From Actinomadura graeca (GTDB taxonomy: Bacteria > Actinomycetota > Actinomycetes > Streptosporangiales > Streptosporangiaceae): DNA of 64,000 nt. Shown piece after piece: positions 8,364 through 17,098 of the stretch. The notes under the pieces are model-generated. The model did no database searches. It was not told the DNA's origin and worked only from the letters and a program-made list of their open reading frames with translations. The DNA is taken from the NCBI RefSeq assembly GCF_019175365.1, contig NZ_CP059572.1, positions 8,494,001 to 8,558,000 on the forward strand, written 5' to 3'. Numbering within the stretch: position 1 is the stretch's first letter; every line of letters starts with the position of its first letter. The translations under genes and the position numbers were made by a program.

Positions 8364-9638
8364 TCACGGCTCCGGCCGGTCCTGCAGGGCGGCCTTCGTG
8401 TGTGGCCTGGGGGGCTGCCTATCGGCGTCATCGCCTTGTGACATCCGTATCGGCATCAGCAGATGCAGGTGGCCGGTGTCGGCTGGGGCTTGCGCCTGAC
8501 TGTCGGCATCGTCGGCTGAACCGTCGTCGGCGATCTCGGTGAGCAGGCACGGGCTGGTGGGCGCGCGGAGGCCGAACCGCACCGTGGTGTGAAAGTTCCG
8601 CAGCGCCGTCAGCAGGAACCTCGGGTTGAAGGCGATGGTGAAGGTGCCGGTGTTGCCCAGCGCCGCTGGCACCTTCATGTGTACTTCACCATCGTCGCTG
8701 AAGGCCCGCAGGTGCAGCTGGGCGGGTTCGAACACCAGCTGGACGGGGGCGTGATTGTCGTCGACCGCGGCGATGACCAGTTGCAATGCCTGGGTGAGTT
8801 CGGTGACCGGCACGTCGGCGCATGCGGCGGGCTCGAGGGTGAAGTGGGCGTCCAGGTCAGGGAAGGTCTCGTCCATAAGCCGCGTGGTCAGCGACCGGGA
8901 CGCGCCGGTGAGGGTGCACCTGCTCACGTTCTGTCCGGTGCCGCCCGGTGCGGGGACGGCTTCGATGCCGATGGTGATCCGGCCGGCTCGCTTGAACGTT
9001 GTGGCGGCTGCCTTGAGGGGCTTCATCGGCACCAGCACCACCGGGGGGATAGGGGCGGTATCGGCGAGCTGGATCGCGGTGCCGACGCTGGCGGCGCGGT
9101 ACCGGTCGGTGGTCACCGCGCGCAGGGTCGAGCCATGGATGCTGACCAGCGCGCCGGTGAGCACCGGCAGGGTGGCGTCGGTGCCTGCCGCCGCCGCCAG
9201 CCGGGTGACCGCCTCCGCGAAATCGGCGGCCGAGATCGAGCCCGTCGGCGGGGACACTGCGGGCAATGGCGCCGGGTAGTCCTCGGGCGGCATGGTTTTG
9301 ACCGTCATGGAGACAGCGCTGTCGAGTGTCCGCACGGTGAACGTCTCACCCTCGGCGATGACCTGCAGCCGGTCGGTTCCCCGGGGCATCTTGGCCAGCA
9401 GCCTTGCCAGAGGTTTGGCCGGGACGACGGCCCGCCCAGCGGTGTCGGCCTGTGCTACCGGCAGGTGTGCCTGCGCCGTCGTCTCGAGGTCGGACACCGT
9501 CAGGGTCGCGATGGCGGTGCTGTCGGCGACCTCGATGAGTATCCCGGCCAGGATCGGGAGGGCTGGCTGGGCGGGGAGCTGCGCGCTGACCCAGCGGGCC
9601 TGGTCGGCGAGCTCGTCACGGGAGGCGATGAACCGCAC
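8364..9638 (-). CDS. dnaN: DNA polymerase III beta subunit (sliding clamp) paralogue
   Basis: 424 residues. It has three repeated clamp domains with typical stretches: PILAGILIEVADSTAIATLT, PLARLLAKMPRGTDRL, LPVLTGALVSIHGSTLRAVT followed by DRYRAA, and the C-terminal HLLMPIRM. GTG 9638 is chosen because AAGGAG lies 6 nt upstream; the longer open frame to 9707 has no such site. The C-terminal end is extended by ~20 residues past the canonical MPIRM. It is encoded away from any dnaA/recF context and sits among plasmid-type genes, so it is an extra, mobile clamp rather than the chromosomal dnaN. It probably supports replication or repair of the element. Confidence 0.9.
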   Translation of the reverse strand: MRFIASRDELADQARWVSAQLPAQPALPILAGILIEVADSTAIATLTVSDLETTAQAHLPVAQADTAGRAVVPAKPLARLLAKMPRGTDRLQVIAEGETFTVRTLDSAVSMTVKTMPPEDYPAPLPAVSPPTGSISAADFAEAVTRLAAAAGTDATLPVLTGALVSIHGSTLRAVTTDRYRAASVGTAIQLADTAPIPPVVLVPMKPLKAAATTFKRAGRITIGIEAVPAPGGTGQNVSRCTLTGASRSLTTRLMDETFPDLDAHFTLEPAACADVPVTELTQALQLVIAAVDDNHAPVQLVFEPAQLHLRAFSDDGEVHMKVPAALGNTGTFTIAFNPRFLLTALRNFHTTVRFGLRAPTSPCLLTEIADDGSADDADSQAQAPADTGHLHLLMPIRMSQGDDADRQPPRPHTKAALQDRPEP

Positions 9639-9948
9639 GGTGGGCTCCTTCGCGTGGTTGTTGTCGGTGCCTTCGGCTACCCGGTGGCCGGTCACCGGCC
9701 CGGGCACGGCCGATGCCGCAGGCAGAGCGCACCTGGGCCGTGGTGGTGTGGGGGCACGGCCGCAGGACTGGCCGCCGCACCCGCCGACTGCGGGCGGCCG
9801 CCGCGGCTGGGTCCGGCTGCTGCACCGCCCAGCCGCGGCCAGGCCGTCCTGCCAGATCGGTGTCCCTCCGGCTACCTGCCCGCCAGGACCGGCGCCGGTT
9901 GCAGGACCTCAGGTCGTCTGATCCTTTCAGCCGACGCCATCCTGGTCG
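9639..9948. other. 310-bp gap upstream of the clamp gene
   Basis: It contains the AAGGAG ribosome-binding site of the clamp gene near its lower end. I see no convincing gene or repeat in the rest. Confidence 0.4.
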
Positions 9949-10488
9949 TCAGCCGTCGCACTCGACGTCGTCCTCGATGTCTTCCCGCGTGCCTGCCTCA
10001 GGGGCGTCTTCTGTGCTGGTGTCGTTCGTACCGATGAGCAGAGCGACGGCGTCGCCTGGTTCCTGGGGGCGGTGGCCGGTGCCGGGGTCTTTGAGCCAGC
10101 CGTACTGGCCGTGGTCGAAGCGGTGAATGAATTCGGCCACCGGCGGTGGCAGCGGCAGCGTGTCGATCTTCATGCCGTTGCGCTCGCCTTCCTTGATCTG
10201 TACTTCTGCCGGGTCGGTGTCGACGCAGATCACCGATCCGGGTGGTGCGCCGTCGGCGAAGTAGCGGCTCAGCGGGCAGTCGCGTGCGCTGCCCCGGGTG
10301 CCGGTGATGTTGTGGTGGTGCAGATGGTCGGCGATTGCGTCGGCGGTGCCGGGCAGCTGTGTGATGCGCTGTTTCACCTGGTTGATGGCCTGTTCCAGGT
10401 CCGGCGGGGCGGCGGGCCGGCGGCGGCGCGGCGGGCGGGGTTTGCCAGGCCGGACACGGTGCGGGCCGGATGGCGGGGGAGAGGTCAT
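9949..10488 (-). CDS. Hypothetical protein of actinomycete mobile elements
   Basis: 179 residues from ATG 10488. Layout: basic Pro/Arg-rich N-terminus, helix (LEQAINQVKQRITQLPG), then ADAIADHLHHHNITGTRG and ARDCPLSRYFADG, a beta segment (VICVDTDPAEVQIKEGER), a final helix FIHRFDHGQYGWL and an acidic tail. The (A)xx(C)PxxRY core recurs in small proteins of actinomycete integrative elements; its function is unknown. A decayed paralogue lies at 23263-23758. Confidence 0.7.
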   Translation of the reverse strand: MTSPPPSGPHRVRPGKPRPPRRRRPAAPPDLEQAINQVKQRITQLPGTADAIADHLHHHNITGTRGSARDCPLSRYFADGAPPGSVICVDTDPAEVQIKEGERNGMKIDTLPLPPPVAEFIHRFDHGQYGWLKDPGTGHRPQEPGDAVALLIGTNDTSTEDAPEAGTREDIEDDVECDG

Positions 10489-10696
10489 CAGTGCCGTCCT
10501 CGGTGGCGTGATGTGGATGGGCAAGACCGGGGGCGTGGGGCGGAGGGTGAGGGGCCGTGCGGCCGGCCGGTGGTCGACGACCGGCGGGCGTGGAGGATGG
10601 TGGCTGGGCCCAGGCGCGGCCCTGGGCGTGCGCGGCTGGTGCCGGGCGGCAGGCCCGCAGCAGGACCCACCGCCGCGGGTGAGGTGAGGGGCGGGC

Positions 10697-11839
10697 TCAG
10701 GAGGTGCCCGTGGTGGCGTGGTCGCCGTCGCGGATGGTTTGCAGGAATCCGGTGAGTTGCTGGATGGACGCCGATCCGGGGTGGATGCCGTCGTTGCCGG
10801 CGGCGAAGGCCGCTTGCAGGCGGGTGAGGTCGTCGCCGGGCCATGCGCGGCAGATCTGTTCCCACAGCTGGGCGGCCTGCTGGTCGAGCATCTGTATCCG
10901 GTGCTCGGCAGCGGCGGAGAGCTGGTCGAGTTTGGGGTGGTCTGTGGCGGTGGCGTGCGCCATCAGCAGCCGGGCCGCCTCGGGTGTCGAGGCGTCCTGG
11001 ATCGCCTGCAGCAGGCCGGTGCCCGCCGCGGGTCCTGCGGTGTCCGCATCGCCGGGCGTTGCAGAACGTGCGCGGGGCCGATCAACAGTCCCCGGCTGCT
11101 GAGGGGCCGTGGTCGGCGCGCGAGAAGGCGGCGGCGCGGCCGCCGCGGACGGTTCCGCGGCAAAGGAGGCGGGGGCGGAGGAGGCGGGTGCGGAGGGGGC
11201 CGCGGTGGTGAGGATCGCCGGTGTGACACCGCGGATCTCCAGCGCGGGGACCATCCAGTGGCGGGTCTGGCCGCGGACGGTCTTGGACCGCCGTCTCAGG
11301 TACAGCGTCGCCTCGAAGTAGGCGCGCAGCCGCGCCATCGCCTCCACGCTGGGGGGCAGTTCGGCGGCCGCGTCCCAGCCACGGGTCCACAGCCGCCAGG
11401 TGCCCAGTCCCTCGATCTCGGTCAGCAGCACCGACAGGCGGGTGTTGGGGGTGCAGGTGCGGTCGCGGTCGCGGCGGCACGGGCACGGCCGTCCCGACAG
11501 CTGCTCGGTCACCCCGTCGCAGCGGCGCTGCAGGCCGCCCCGCGACCAGGTCTCCATGTACTGGCTGAGCGCCCGCGGCGGGACTATGACCGGCACCCGG
11601 TCCACCCGAGAGACGACCTGCCAGGCGGGCGGGCCGCCGCCCTGGGGCTGCCACCGCACGACCTGGCCGCCGTACCGGTCGGCGACCTGAACCAGCAGCG
11701 GGCGGGCGGCCGAGGTGAACCGGAACCGGTCCAGTTTCTCCGGGTGCGGCCTGGTCCCTTTACCCGCTACGAACACCCCGAGCCGGATCTGGCCGACCGG
11801 CGTGAACCGCTGCTGGCTGAGGAACGGCTGGATGGGCAT
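10697..11839 (-). CDS. RDF-like (phiC31 gp3-type) or metal-binding protein
   Basis: 380 residues. The N-terminal ~215 residues show the layout of proteins annotated as recombination directionality factors or 'hydrolase or metal-binding': VGQIRLGVFVAGK, KLDRFRFTSAARPL, YGGQVVRW, SQYMETWSRGGLQRRCDGVT, PCPC, CTPNTRLSVLL and GLGTWRLWTRGWDAA. The four-Cys set (CDG, CPC, C-T-P) could bind zinc. A Pro/Ala linker and a helical C-terminal domain follow. Its ATG overlaps the stop of the nuclease gene upstream (TGATG), so the two are translationally coupled. RDF function is inferred from resemblance only; the element's own integrase is a tyrosine type. Confidence 0.55.
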   Translation of the reverse strand: MPIQPFLSQQRFTPVGQIRLGVFVAGKGTRPHPEKLDRFRFTSAARPLLVQVADRYGGQVVRWQPQGGGPPAWQVVSRVDRVPVIVPPRALSQYMETWSRGGLQRRCDGVTEQLSGRPCPCRRDRDRTCTPNTRLSVLLTEIEGLGTWRLWTRGWDAAAELPPSVEAMARLRAYFEATLYLRRRSKTVRGQTRHWMVPALEIRGVTPAILTTAAPSAPASSAPASFAAEPSAAAAPPPSRAPTTAPQQPGTVDRPRARSATPGDADTAGPAAGTGLLQAIQDASTPEAARLLMAHATATDHPKLDQLSAAAEHRIQMLDQQAAQLWEQICRAWPGDDLTRLQAAFAAGNDGIHPGSASIQQLTGFLQTIRDGDHATTGTS

Positions 11840-12837
11840 CACACGGCTCCCTTGGCATCCGGATCGGCGTGGCCGGTCCCCGCCGTGTCCGGCGTGCCGG
11901 GCACGGCTCCGCTGTCGGCGCGGTGGTCGGCCCCGCTGTCGGCGCGTGGACCGGTGTGGTGGCCGGGGCGGCGGGCGGCGGCGGTGGCCGCGACGGGCCT
12001 GCAGGGGGTGAGGGTGAGCCGGTGGGCGTACCGCGCGACCGGCACCAGGGAGGTGAACGCCGCGAACGCCTGCGGCCCGGCCGGCAGCGGGATGAACCCG
12101 TACCGGTCCCGGCGCAGGTTCAGCACCGCGGTGCCGGCGAACTCGGGCACCTCGATCTCGGTGTCGTCGGGCAGCCGCATCGCGTGCCCGTACCGGATCG
12201 CGGCCAGCTGCAGGACGTTGTCGCGGTACCGGGCGCTGGCGGGCTTGGTGAGGGAGGTCTTCAGGTCCAGCAGCCACAACCCGCTGGGAGTGTGGATCTT
12301 GTCCGGGGTGCGGCCCCGGAACCGGGGGTCGGGGTCGGACCAGTCGCTGGTGAACTCCAGGTGCACCATCAGGTCGGCGGTTGCGCCATAGCGCACCGGG
12401 CCGCGGCCGAACACGGTGATCTCGGTGGCGAACACATCCTGGGGCACCACCACCCCGAAGTCGCGCATCCACCGGCGGTAGCTGGCCAGGAACGGCAGGA
12501 CCTGCGGCGGCGGGGTGCCGGGGCGGCCCAGCACCATGCCCTCGGCGGCATGGTGGACCGCGCTGCCCAGCTGCATCCGCTCGTCCCACACCCGCCGGAA
12601 CTCCCGCGTGGCGCCGGAGATGAACTGCGCCAGCGTCGCCGGGGTGCGCGCCGCGCGGATGGCCTGCGGCAGGTGGTCCATCACATAGCGCGCGGTGACC
12701 TTGGCCGCCGCCGGGGCCAGCGCGGGCTTGGCCCATTCGGCGAGCACGTTGGTGCATGAGGGCACCAGCACCCCATCCAGCGGATCCTGGTAGTAGCGGC
12801 CGTTGCGGGTGGCGCGCGCGTACCTCGGCTCGGTCAT
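11839..12837 (-). CDS. PD-(D/E)XK nuclease-like protein (RecB/Cas4 type)
   Basis: 332 residues from ATG 12837. Motifs in order: PSCTNVLAEWAKPAL near the N-terminus, GSAVHHAAEGMVLG (His/Glu of the nuclease core), FATEITVF, YGATADLMVHLE (acidic motif), LWLLDLKTSLTK (D-x-K of the catalytic core) and NVLQLAAIRYG (QxxxY-type motif). This order matches RecB/Cas4-family exonucleases. The C-terminus is a degenerate AD(S)GA-rich tail. It is coupled to the RDF-like gene downstream and lies 97 bp after parB, suggesting one transcription unit for DNA processing or maintenance of the element. Confidence 0.75.
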   Translation of the reverse strand: MTEPRYARATRNGRYYQDPLDGVLVPSCTNVLAEWAKPALAPAAAKVTARYVMDHLPQAIRAARTPATLAQFISGATREFRRVWDERMQLGSAVHHAAEGMVLGRPGTPPPQVLPFLASYRRWMRDFGVVVPQDVFATEITVFGRGPVRYGATADLMVHLEFTSDWSDPDPRFRGRTPDKIHTPSGLWLLDLKTSLTKPASARYRDNVLQLAAIRYGHAMRLPDDTEIEVPEFAGTAVLNLRRDRYGFIPLPAGPQAFAAFTSLVPVARYAHRLTLTPCRPVAATAAARRPGHHTGPRADSGADHRADSGAVPGTPDTAGTGHADPDAKGAV

Positions 12838-12934
12838 CGGCGCCGCCAGTCTCGCGCGCGGCAGGCCCCGGCCGGCTGGCGGGCCGCCGGGGGTGTGCCG
12901 GGCGGTGCTGTGCCGGGCGTTGCTGTGCAGCAGC

Positions 12935-14869
12935 TCACGACGCCTCAGCGTCCGGTGCCGCGCCGCGCCCGCTCTCAGAGATGTGGGGCGGGTCAGCGGA
13001 GGCCTCTGCCTGGCCGGTCTGCCCGCCGTCACCGGCGATGCCGTCGCCGTCGTCTTGGCCGAGCGTGTCGCTGGGGTCGGCTCCGGTGTAGGCGACTCCG
13101 GCGATGATCGCCTTCTCGATCGGGCTGGGCTGGTATCCCAGCGCGACCAGGAACGACAGGTACTGCGCGGCGGTAGAGCGGGGGCAGTGCGGATTGCCGC
13201 GGTCGGTGCGCCAGGTGTTGCGGCGTTCACCGGTGTCCTGGACGATCTGGTGTTCGAACGCCGCGGCGATCTCGGCCAGCTGCATCAGCGCCAGCCGGTC
13301 GGTCGGCAGCTTGGCCAGCCCCTCCAGCACCCGGGGACGTGGCTTGCGCGTCAGGTCGGCGAACAGCGGTTCGGTCTTGGCCGACCCCAGGCACTCGGCG
13401 ACCGGTTCCGGGCGGCTCATCATCATCTGCGTGATGAACACCGTCACCTGCTTGGGGGCCTTCTTGCGGCCCAGCAGCTGCTCGGCGAGCCACCGGCGGC
13501 GGACCTTGCCCGCAGCGATCCACTCGCGGTTGTAGCGGGCGACCGTGCCCGCCGAGGGCCCTTCGGGGGGCCGTCGTGCCGGGGCTTGGGGCACCTGCAG
13601 CTGGGCGTGCCCGTGGTCATCGGGGGCCGTGCAGTAGTGGACGCCCTCGCTGGCGCCATAGGGTGACAGGACCGCGATGTCGCCGGGGCAGGACCGGTGC
13701 GTCTGCGGGGTCAGCCTCTCACCGTCGTGTTCGAGCGCCGACAGGCGGCAGGAGCCGGGCGGGAGCTCGGTGTACGACAGGGTCACGGTGATGCCGTCGG
13801 CGATCAGCTCGGCGCGCCGCCGCAGCAGCGCGGCCACCCCCGGCCGGGCGAAGTCGTGCCCGAACGCCACCGGGTCCAGGCACAGATAGCCGGGCTCGGT
13901 GCTGTAGGGGCCGCAGAAGGCCCGGTGCCCGGCGCAGTCGGCGTGCGCCTGCGGCGTGAGCTCGGTGCCCTCACCGTCCCGCAGCTCCGCCAGGTCCACC
14001 GCCCCGTCCGGGATTTCCTCGATCACCTGGACCCCGGCCTCGTGCAGGCCGGCGATGGCCTGGGCGCGCAGGACGCGGTCACGGCGTTCTTGCAGCAAGA
14101 TCTCCGCGGCATGCTCCAGGTCACTGCCCCGGGCCATCGTCGCCAGCAGCCTCTGGGTGGCCCGCCGGTCGTTATCGTCATCGCCGGTGAACTGGGCGAG
14201 CAGCTCGATCCCGCGCAGCCCGCAGTCCTGCGGGGCGGCCTTGGCCTGCGCCACGGTGTCGGCGCTCAGCCGGCCGGCCGCCAGCGCACGATCGACGTCG
14301 TCGCCGCTCAGCCCGGTCCGCTTGCCGATCTCGCGGCGGGACAGGCTGCTGGCGGCGGCGCCCTGGATGGCGGCGACCTGCTCCCACAGCCGGTGGTTCT
14401 TGCGCAGGTCCGGGTGGTTGAGGCGGTACATGGTCAGGAACTTCTGGCCTGCCTTGCTGGCCTGGTCTGCAGGCTGCAGGCTGTAGGGCGCCTCGGCCAG
14501 TCCGGCCTGCAGCGCCGCGTAGTACCGCCGGTGCCCCTCGACGATGATCACCGCGGTGGGGTCGGCGGGATCAAGGCGCACCGTCAGCGGCACCTCGATC
14601 CCGAACGCCGCGATGTCCTCGACGAACGTGGTGTTGAGGTCCAGGCCGTCGCGGACGTTGTCGGGGTCGGGCTTGAACCGCGACAACGGCAGCATCGGCT
14701 GCTCCAGCAGCACCTCGCCGGACGCCTCGGCGGCCTCCCGCCGGCTCAAGCCGGTGCCAGTAGCGGTGCCGGTGTCGTCGGCGCCGGGGCTGGTGTCATG
14801 GTCGGCAGCAGCGGTCACCTGTGCGGTCACCTCGCTTGCGCCGCCCTGCAGAGTCGCTGGACTCGCCAT
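12935..14869 (-). CDS. parB: ParB/RepB/Spo0J-family partition protein, large form
   Basis: 644 residues, about twice the usual ParB length. The N-terminal nuclease-like core (LSRFKPDPDNVRDGLD, VPLTVRLDP, IIVEGHRRYYAAL) is followed by an HTH (LSRREIGKRTGLSGDDVDRA). A middle part has two copies of a Cys/His motif (LTPQAHADCAGHRAFCGPY with YLCLDPVAFGHDF, then LTPQTHRSCPGD with HYCTAPDDHGH), which probably binds metal. A helical C-terminal domain follows. AAAGGCGG precedes ATG 14869. There is no ParA in the window, so partition by itself is doubtful; a regulatory or replication role for the element is possible. Confidence 0.85.
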   Translation of the reverse strand: MASPATLQGGASEVTAQVTAAADHDTSPGADDTGTATGTGLSRREAAEASGEVLLEQPMLPLSRFKPDPDNVRDGLDLNTTFVEDIAAFGIEVPLTVRLDPADPTAVIIVEGHRRYYAALQAGLAEAPYSLQPADQASKAGQKFLTMYRLNHPDLRKNHRLWEQVAAIQGAAASSLSRREIGKRTGLSGDDVDRALAAGRLSADTVAQAKAAPQDCGLRGIELLAQFTGDDDNDRRATQRLLATMARGSDLEHAAEILLQERRDRVLRAQAIAGLHEAGVQVIEEIPDGAVDLAELRDGEGTELTPQAHADCAGHRAFCGPYSTEPGYLCLDPVAFGHDFARPGVAALLRRRAELIADGITVTLSYTELPPGSCRLSALEHDGERLTPQTHRSCPGDIAVLSPYGASEGVHYCTAPDDHGHAQLQVPQAPARRPPEGPSAGTVARYNREWIAAGKVRRRWLAEQLLGRKKAPKQVTVFITQMMMSRPEPVAECLGSAKTEPLFADLTRKPRPRVLEGLAKLPTDRLALMQLAEIAAAFEHQIVQDTGERRNTWRTDRGNPHCPRSTAAQYLSFLVALGYQPSPIEKAIIAGVAYTGADPSDTLGQDDGDGIAGDGGQTGQAEASADPPHISESGRGAAPDAEAS

Positions 14870-15237
14870 GTGCTGTCCGCCTTTCTGGAGTGATCGTCTT
14901 TGAGTCGAATGGGTGTGTCGTCTTTCCGGGCGGGCAGCAGGGCAGCCTTACCGCAAGCGGGCGCGTCCACCGGTGAGCGCAGCGAGCCCGCGTGGACGCG
15001 GCCGCGCGGTGAGGCAGGCTGCCGCACGCTGGAAAGACGACGACGAAGAAGAGCAGTGCCGGGGGCTTTCACGTGCGGGCCGGTGGCCCGCCGCCGCGCC
15101 AGGCGTCGGTTCACGCAGATGACGCCGTCGCCGCACCCGCCCCGCGGTCACCGCCGGACAGAAGCGGGCACCGGCCCCCGGTCCCGGCGGCGGCTGCTCA
15201 CGGCGCGGAACCGGCGGCGTGGAGGCCGGTGCGGCAG
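14870..15237. other. 368-bp intergenic region upstream of parB
   Basis: It should hold the parB promoter. An 11-bp inverted pair GTCGTCTTTCC (about 14917) / GGAAAGACGAC (about 15031) brackets the middle part; TCGTCTTT also recurs near 14886. These could be ParB- or regulator-binding sites. No gene is seen. Confidence 0.35.
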
Positions 15238-16587
15238 TTAGGGTGGTGAGGTGACGGCGCGGGCGGGGCGGCCGCGTCCGGGGGAGCGCCGGTGGGTTTC
15301 GAGGGCGGCGGCGAGGCGGTCGTAGGCCTCGCGGGTCCGCACGGCGCTGGCGATCGCCGTCCACACCAGGCCGCCGGCCGGGTCGGCGGGTGTGCCGGGC
15401 TCACCGCGGATGCCCATCACCGTCGGCACGGTGGTACCGGATGGTGGCCGGTTGCGGTGGGCCAGGATGACCGTGGGGGTGCCGTGCCCGGGAATGTAGG
15501 CGCCGGAGGTGTCGATCACCCAGTACAGATCGAGGCAGGCCAGGAACTCCTCGACGTAGCGGCGGCCGAACTCGCGTTTCATGAAGGCGTTGCTGGTGAG
15601 CTGGGCACACCAGCCGCCAGGCGACAGCAGCCCGTTCATCAGCACATGGAAGGGCAGCGCCAGGCTGAACCGGCCGGTGCACACCTGCCGGTACCGCGCC
15701 CGGACCGCCTCGCGGGTCCGGGGATCGTTGCAGCTGATGTAGGGCGGGTTGGCGATCACCACGTCGTAGCGGCCGCGGGCCAGCAGCGGCTCGTCCTGGT
15801 CCAGCAGCGCGTCGGCGGCCGCGACGTGCAGCGGCAGCGCCGCCAGCTCGGCCGCGGCCGGCTCATGCCCCCAGCTGCGCAAGATGGCACGCGCCAGGAC
15901 CAGCAGCCGGTAGGCGGCAACTGCCGCGGCGTAGCCGTCCAGGTCGACACCGTGCACGGTGTCCAGCGCGGCATGCACCCGCTCCAGCGCCGGGGTGGAC
16001 GCCGGCAGCTTCGGGCCGGTGTCGCGGCTGCTGCGGTACGGCCCCAGATGCTGGCGGGTATGCGCACGTATCAGCGTCGCGATGAGGATGTGGCCGGTGC
16101 CGCAGGCCGGGTCGATCATCTGGATGCGGGGGCCGCGCGCGGTGTACGCCCGGTCAAAGGCGATGTCCAGCAGCAGCTCGCTGACGAACCGGGGTGTCTG
16201 GCACAGCGCCCGCTCACGGCGTGCCTGCACGCTGAGCTGCTGGTACAGCTCTCCCAGCAGGTAGCCGCCCTGCTGGGGGCGGTCGCCGGCGGTGACCGGG
16301 TGCCGCGCCCACAATCCGGTGACCTCGGCGGGTGCGGCGGTGCCGTAGGAGAGGTTGACCGCCGGGTCGGTCAACGGCGCCAGCGCCGGATGCGCCCCGG
16401 CGAGCCGGTCCAGATCACCACGCAGATCACCGGAGAGGCTGAGCAGGCCTGCGGCGGCGGCGTGCTGGATCAACGCGGCCGAGTGCACCAGGTGCGCGGC
16501 GGCCTGCGCGGTCATCGCCCCGGTCAGCTGTTGGGTGACGGCCCGCACGTCGGCGGGCAGCGGCCCGTTGCTCACCGGGTGCCTCAC
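15238..16587 (-). CDS. N6-adenine DNA methyltransferase
   Basis: 449 residues. SAM-binding motif I IDPACGTGHILIATL and catalytic motif IV VVIANPPYISC (NPPY) are both present, in the alpha/gamma order of type I/IIG-like adenine methyltransferases, preceded by a ~150-residue helical region. There is no restriction or specificity subunit nearby and no target-recognition domain of usual size after the NPPY (about 130 residues). The GTG at 16587 is supported because it overlaps the stop of the preceding gene (GTGA). Confidence 0.8.
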   Translation of the reverse strand: MRHPVSNGPLPADVRAVTQQLTGAMTAQAAAHLVHSAALIQHAAAAGLLSLSGDLRGDLDRLAGAHPALAPLTDPAVNLSYGTAAPAEVTGLWARHPVTAGDRPQQGGYLLGELYQQLSVQARRERALCQTPRFVSELLLDIAFDRAYTARGPRIQMIDPACGTGHILIATLIRAHTRQHLGPYRSSRDTGPKLPASTPALERVHAALDTVHGVDLDGYAAAVAAYRLLVLARAILRSWGHEPAAAELAALPLHVAAADALLDQDEPLLARGRYDVVIANPPYISCNDPRTREAVRARYRQVCTGRFSLALPFHVLMNGLLSPGGWCAQLTSNAFMKREFGRRYVEEFLACLDLYWVIDTSGAYIPGHGTPTVILAHRNRPPSGTTVPTVMGIRGEPGTPADPAGGLVWTAIASAVRTREAYDRLAAALETHRRSPGRGRPARAVTSPP

Positions 16588-16907
16588 GACCGTCCCCGCA
16601 CGGGCAAGCCGTGCGGTCCTGCGCTGTGCCGTCCCGCGCTGTGCCGGTGCTCGCGGCGGCGGTGCGCAGCCGCGGTGATGCAGGCCGGTGGCCGGTGGAG
16701 CAGTTCGCACTCGCGGGACTGCGGGGCCGCCCAGGCGCCACCGGCGCCCGGGCGCCGCCAGGTGATGAACGACACCGGTGGCGTGAACAGATCGGGCACC
16801 GGGTGGCGTGCGTGGGTGACGCGGACGGCGTCGTGGCCGGGCGCGGGGCGGATGACGTCACCCGGACGGACGTTCAGGATCCGGAACGGGGGGACCGGTG
16901 AGGGCAT
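16584..16907 (-). CDS. Small hypothetical protein coupled to methyltransferase
   Basis: 107 residues from ATG 16907, which has AAGGAG just upstream. It has a beta-rich N-terminal half (FRILNVRPGDVIRPAPGHDA, VPDLFTPPVSFITWRR) and a basic, Cys/His-containing C-terminus. Its stop overlaps the GTG start of the adenine methyltransferase by 4 nt, implying coordinated translation. No family is recognised. Confidence 0.55.
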   Translation of the reverse strand: MPSPVPPFRILNVRPGDVIRPAPGHDAVRVTHARHPVPDLFTPPVSFITWRRPGAGGAWAAPQSRECELLHRPPACITAAAHRRREHRHSAGRHSAGPHGLPVRGRS

Positions 16908-17098
16908 GGGACTCCTTGTCTTGTGGCTGTGCAGGGGCCGTCCGGCACGCCGCAGGTGCCGCCTGGGCTGCTGGCTCACCCGGCGTGGATCGCGGGGCAT
17001 GGTGTGCGGATTTGCCGCCGAGCGGTCGGCGGGAGAGGCGGCAGCGGGTCCGTGCCCGTGCGGGGGTGAAGGGGCGTCGGGCAGGTGCAGGGGCCTGG

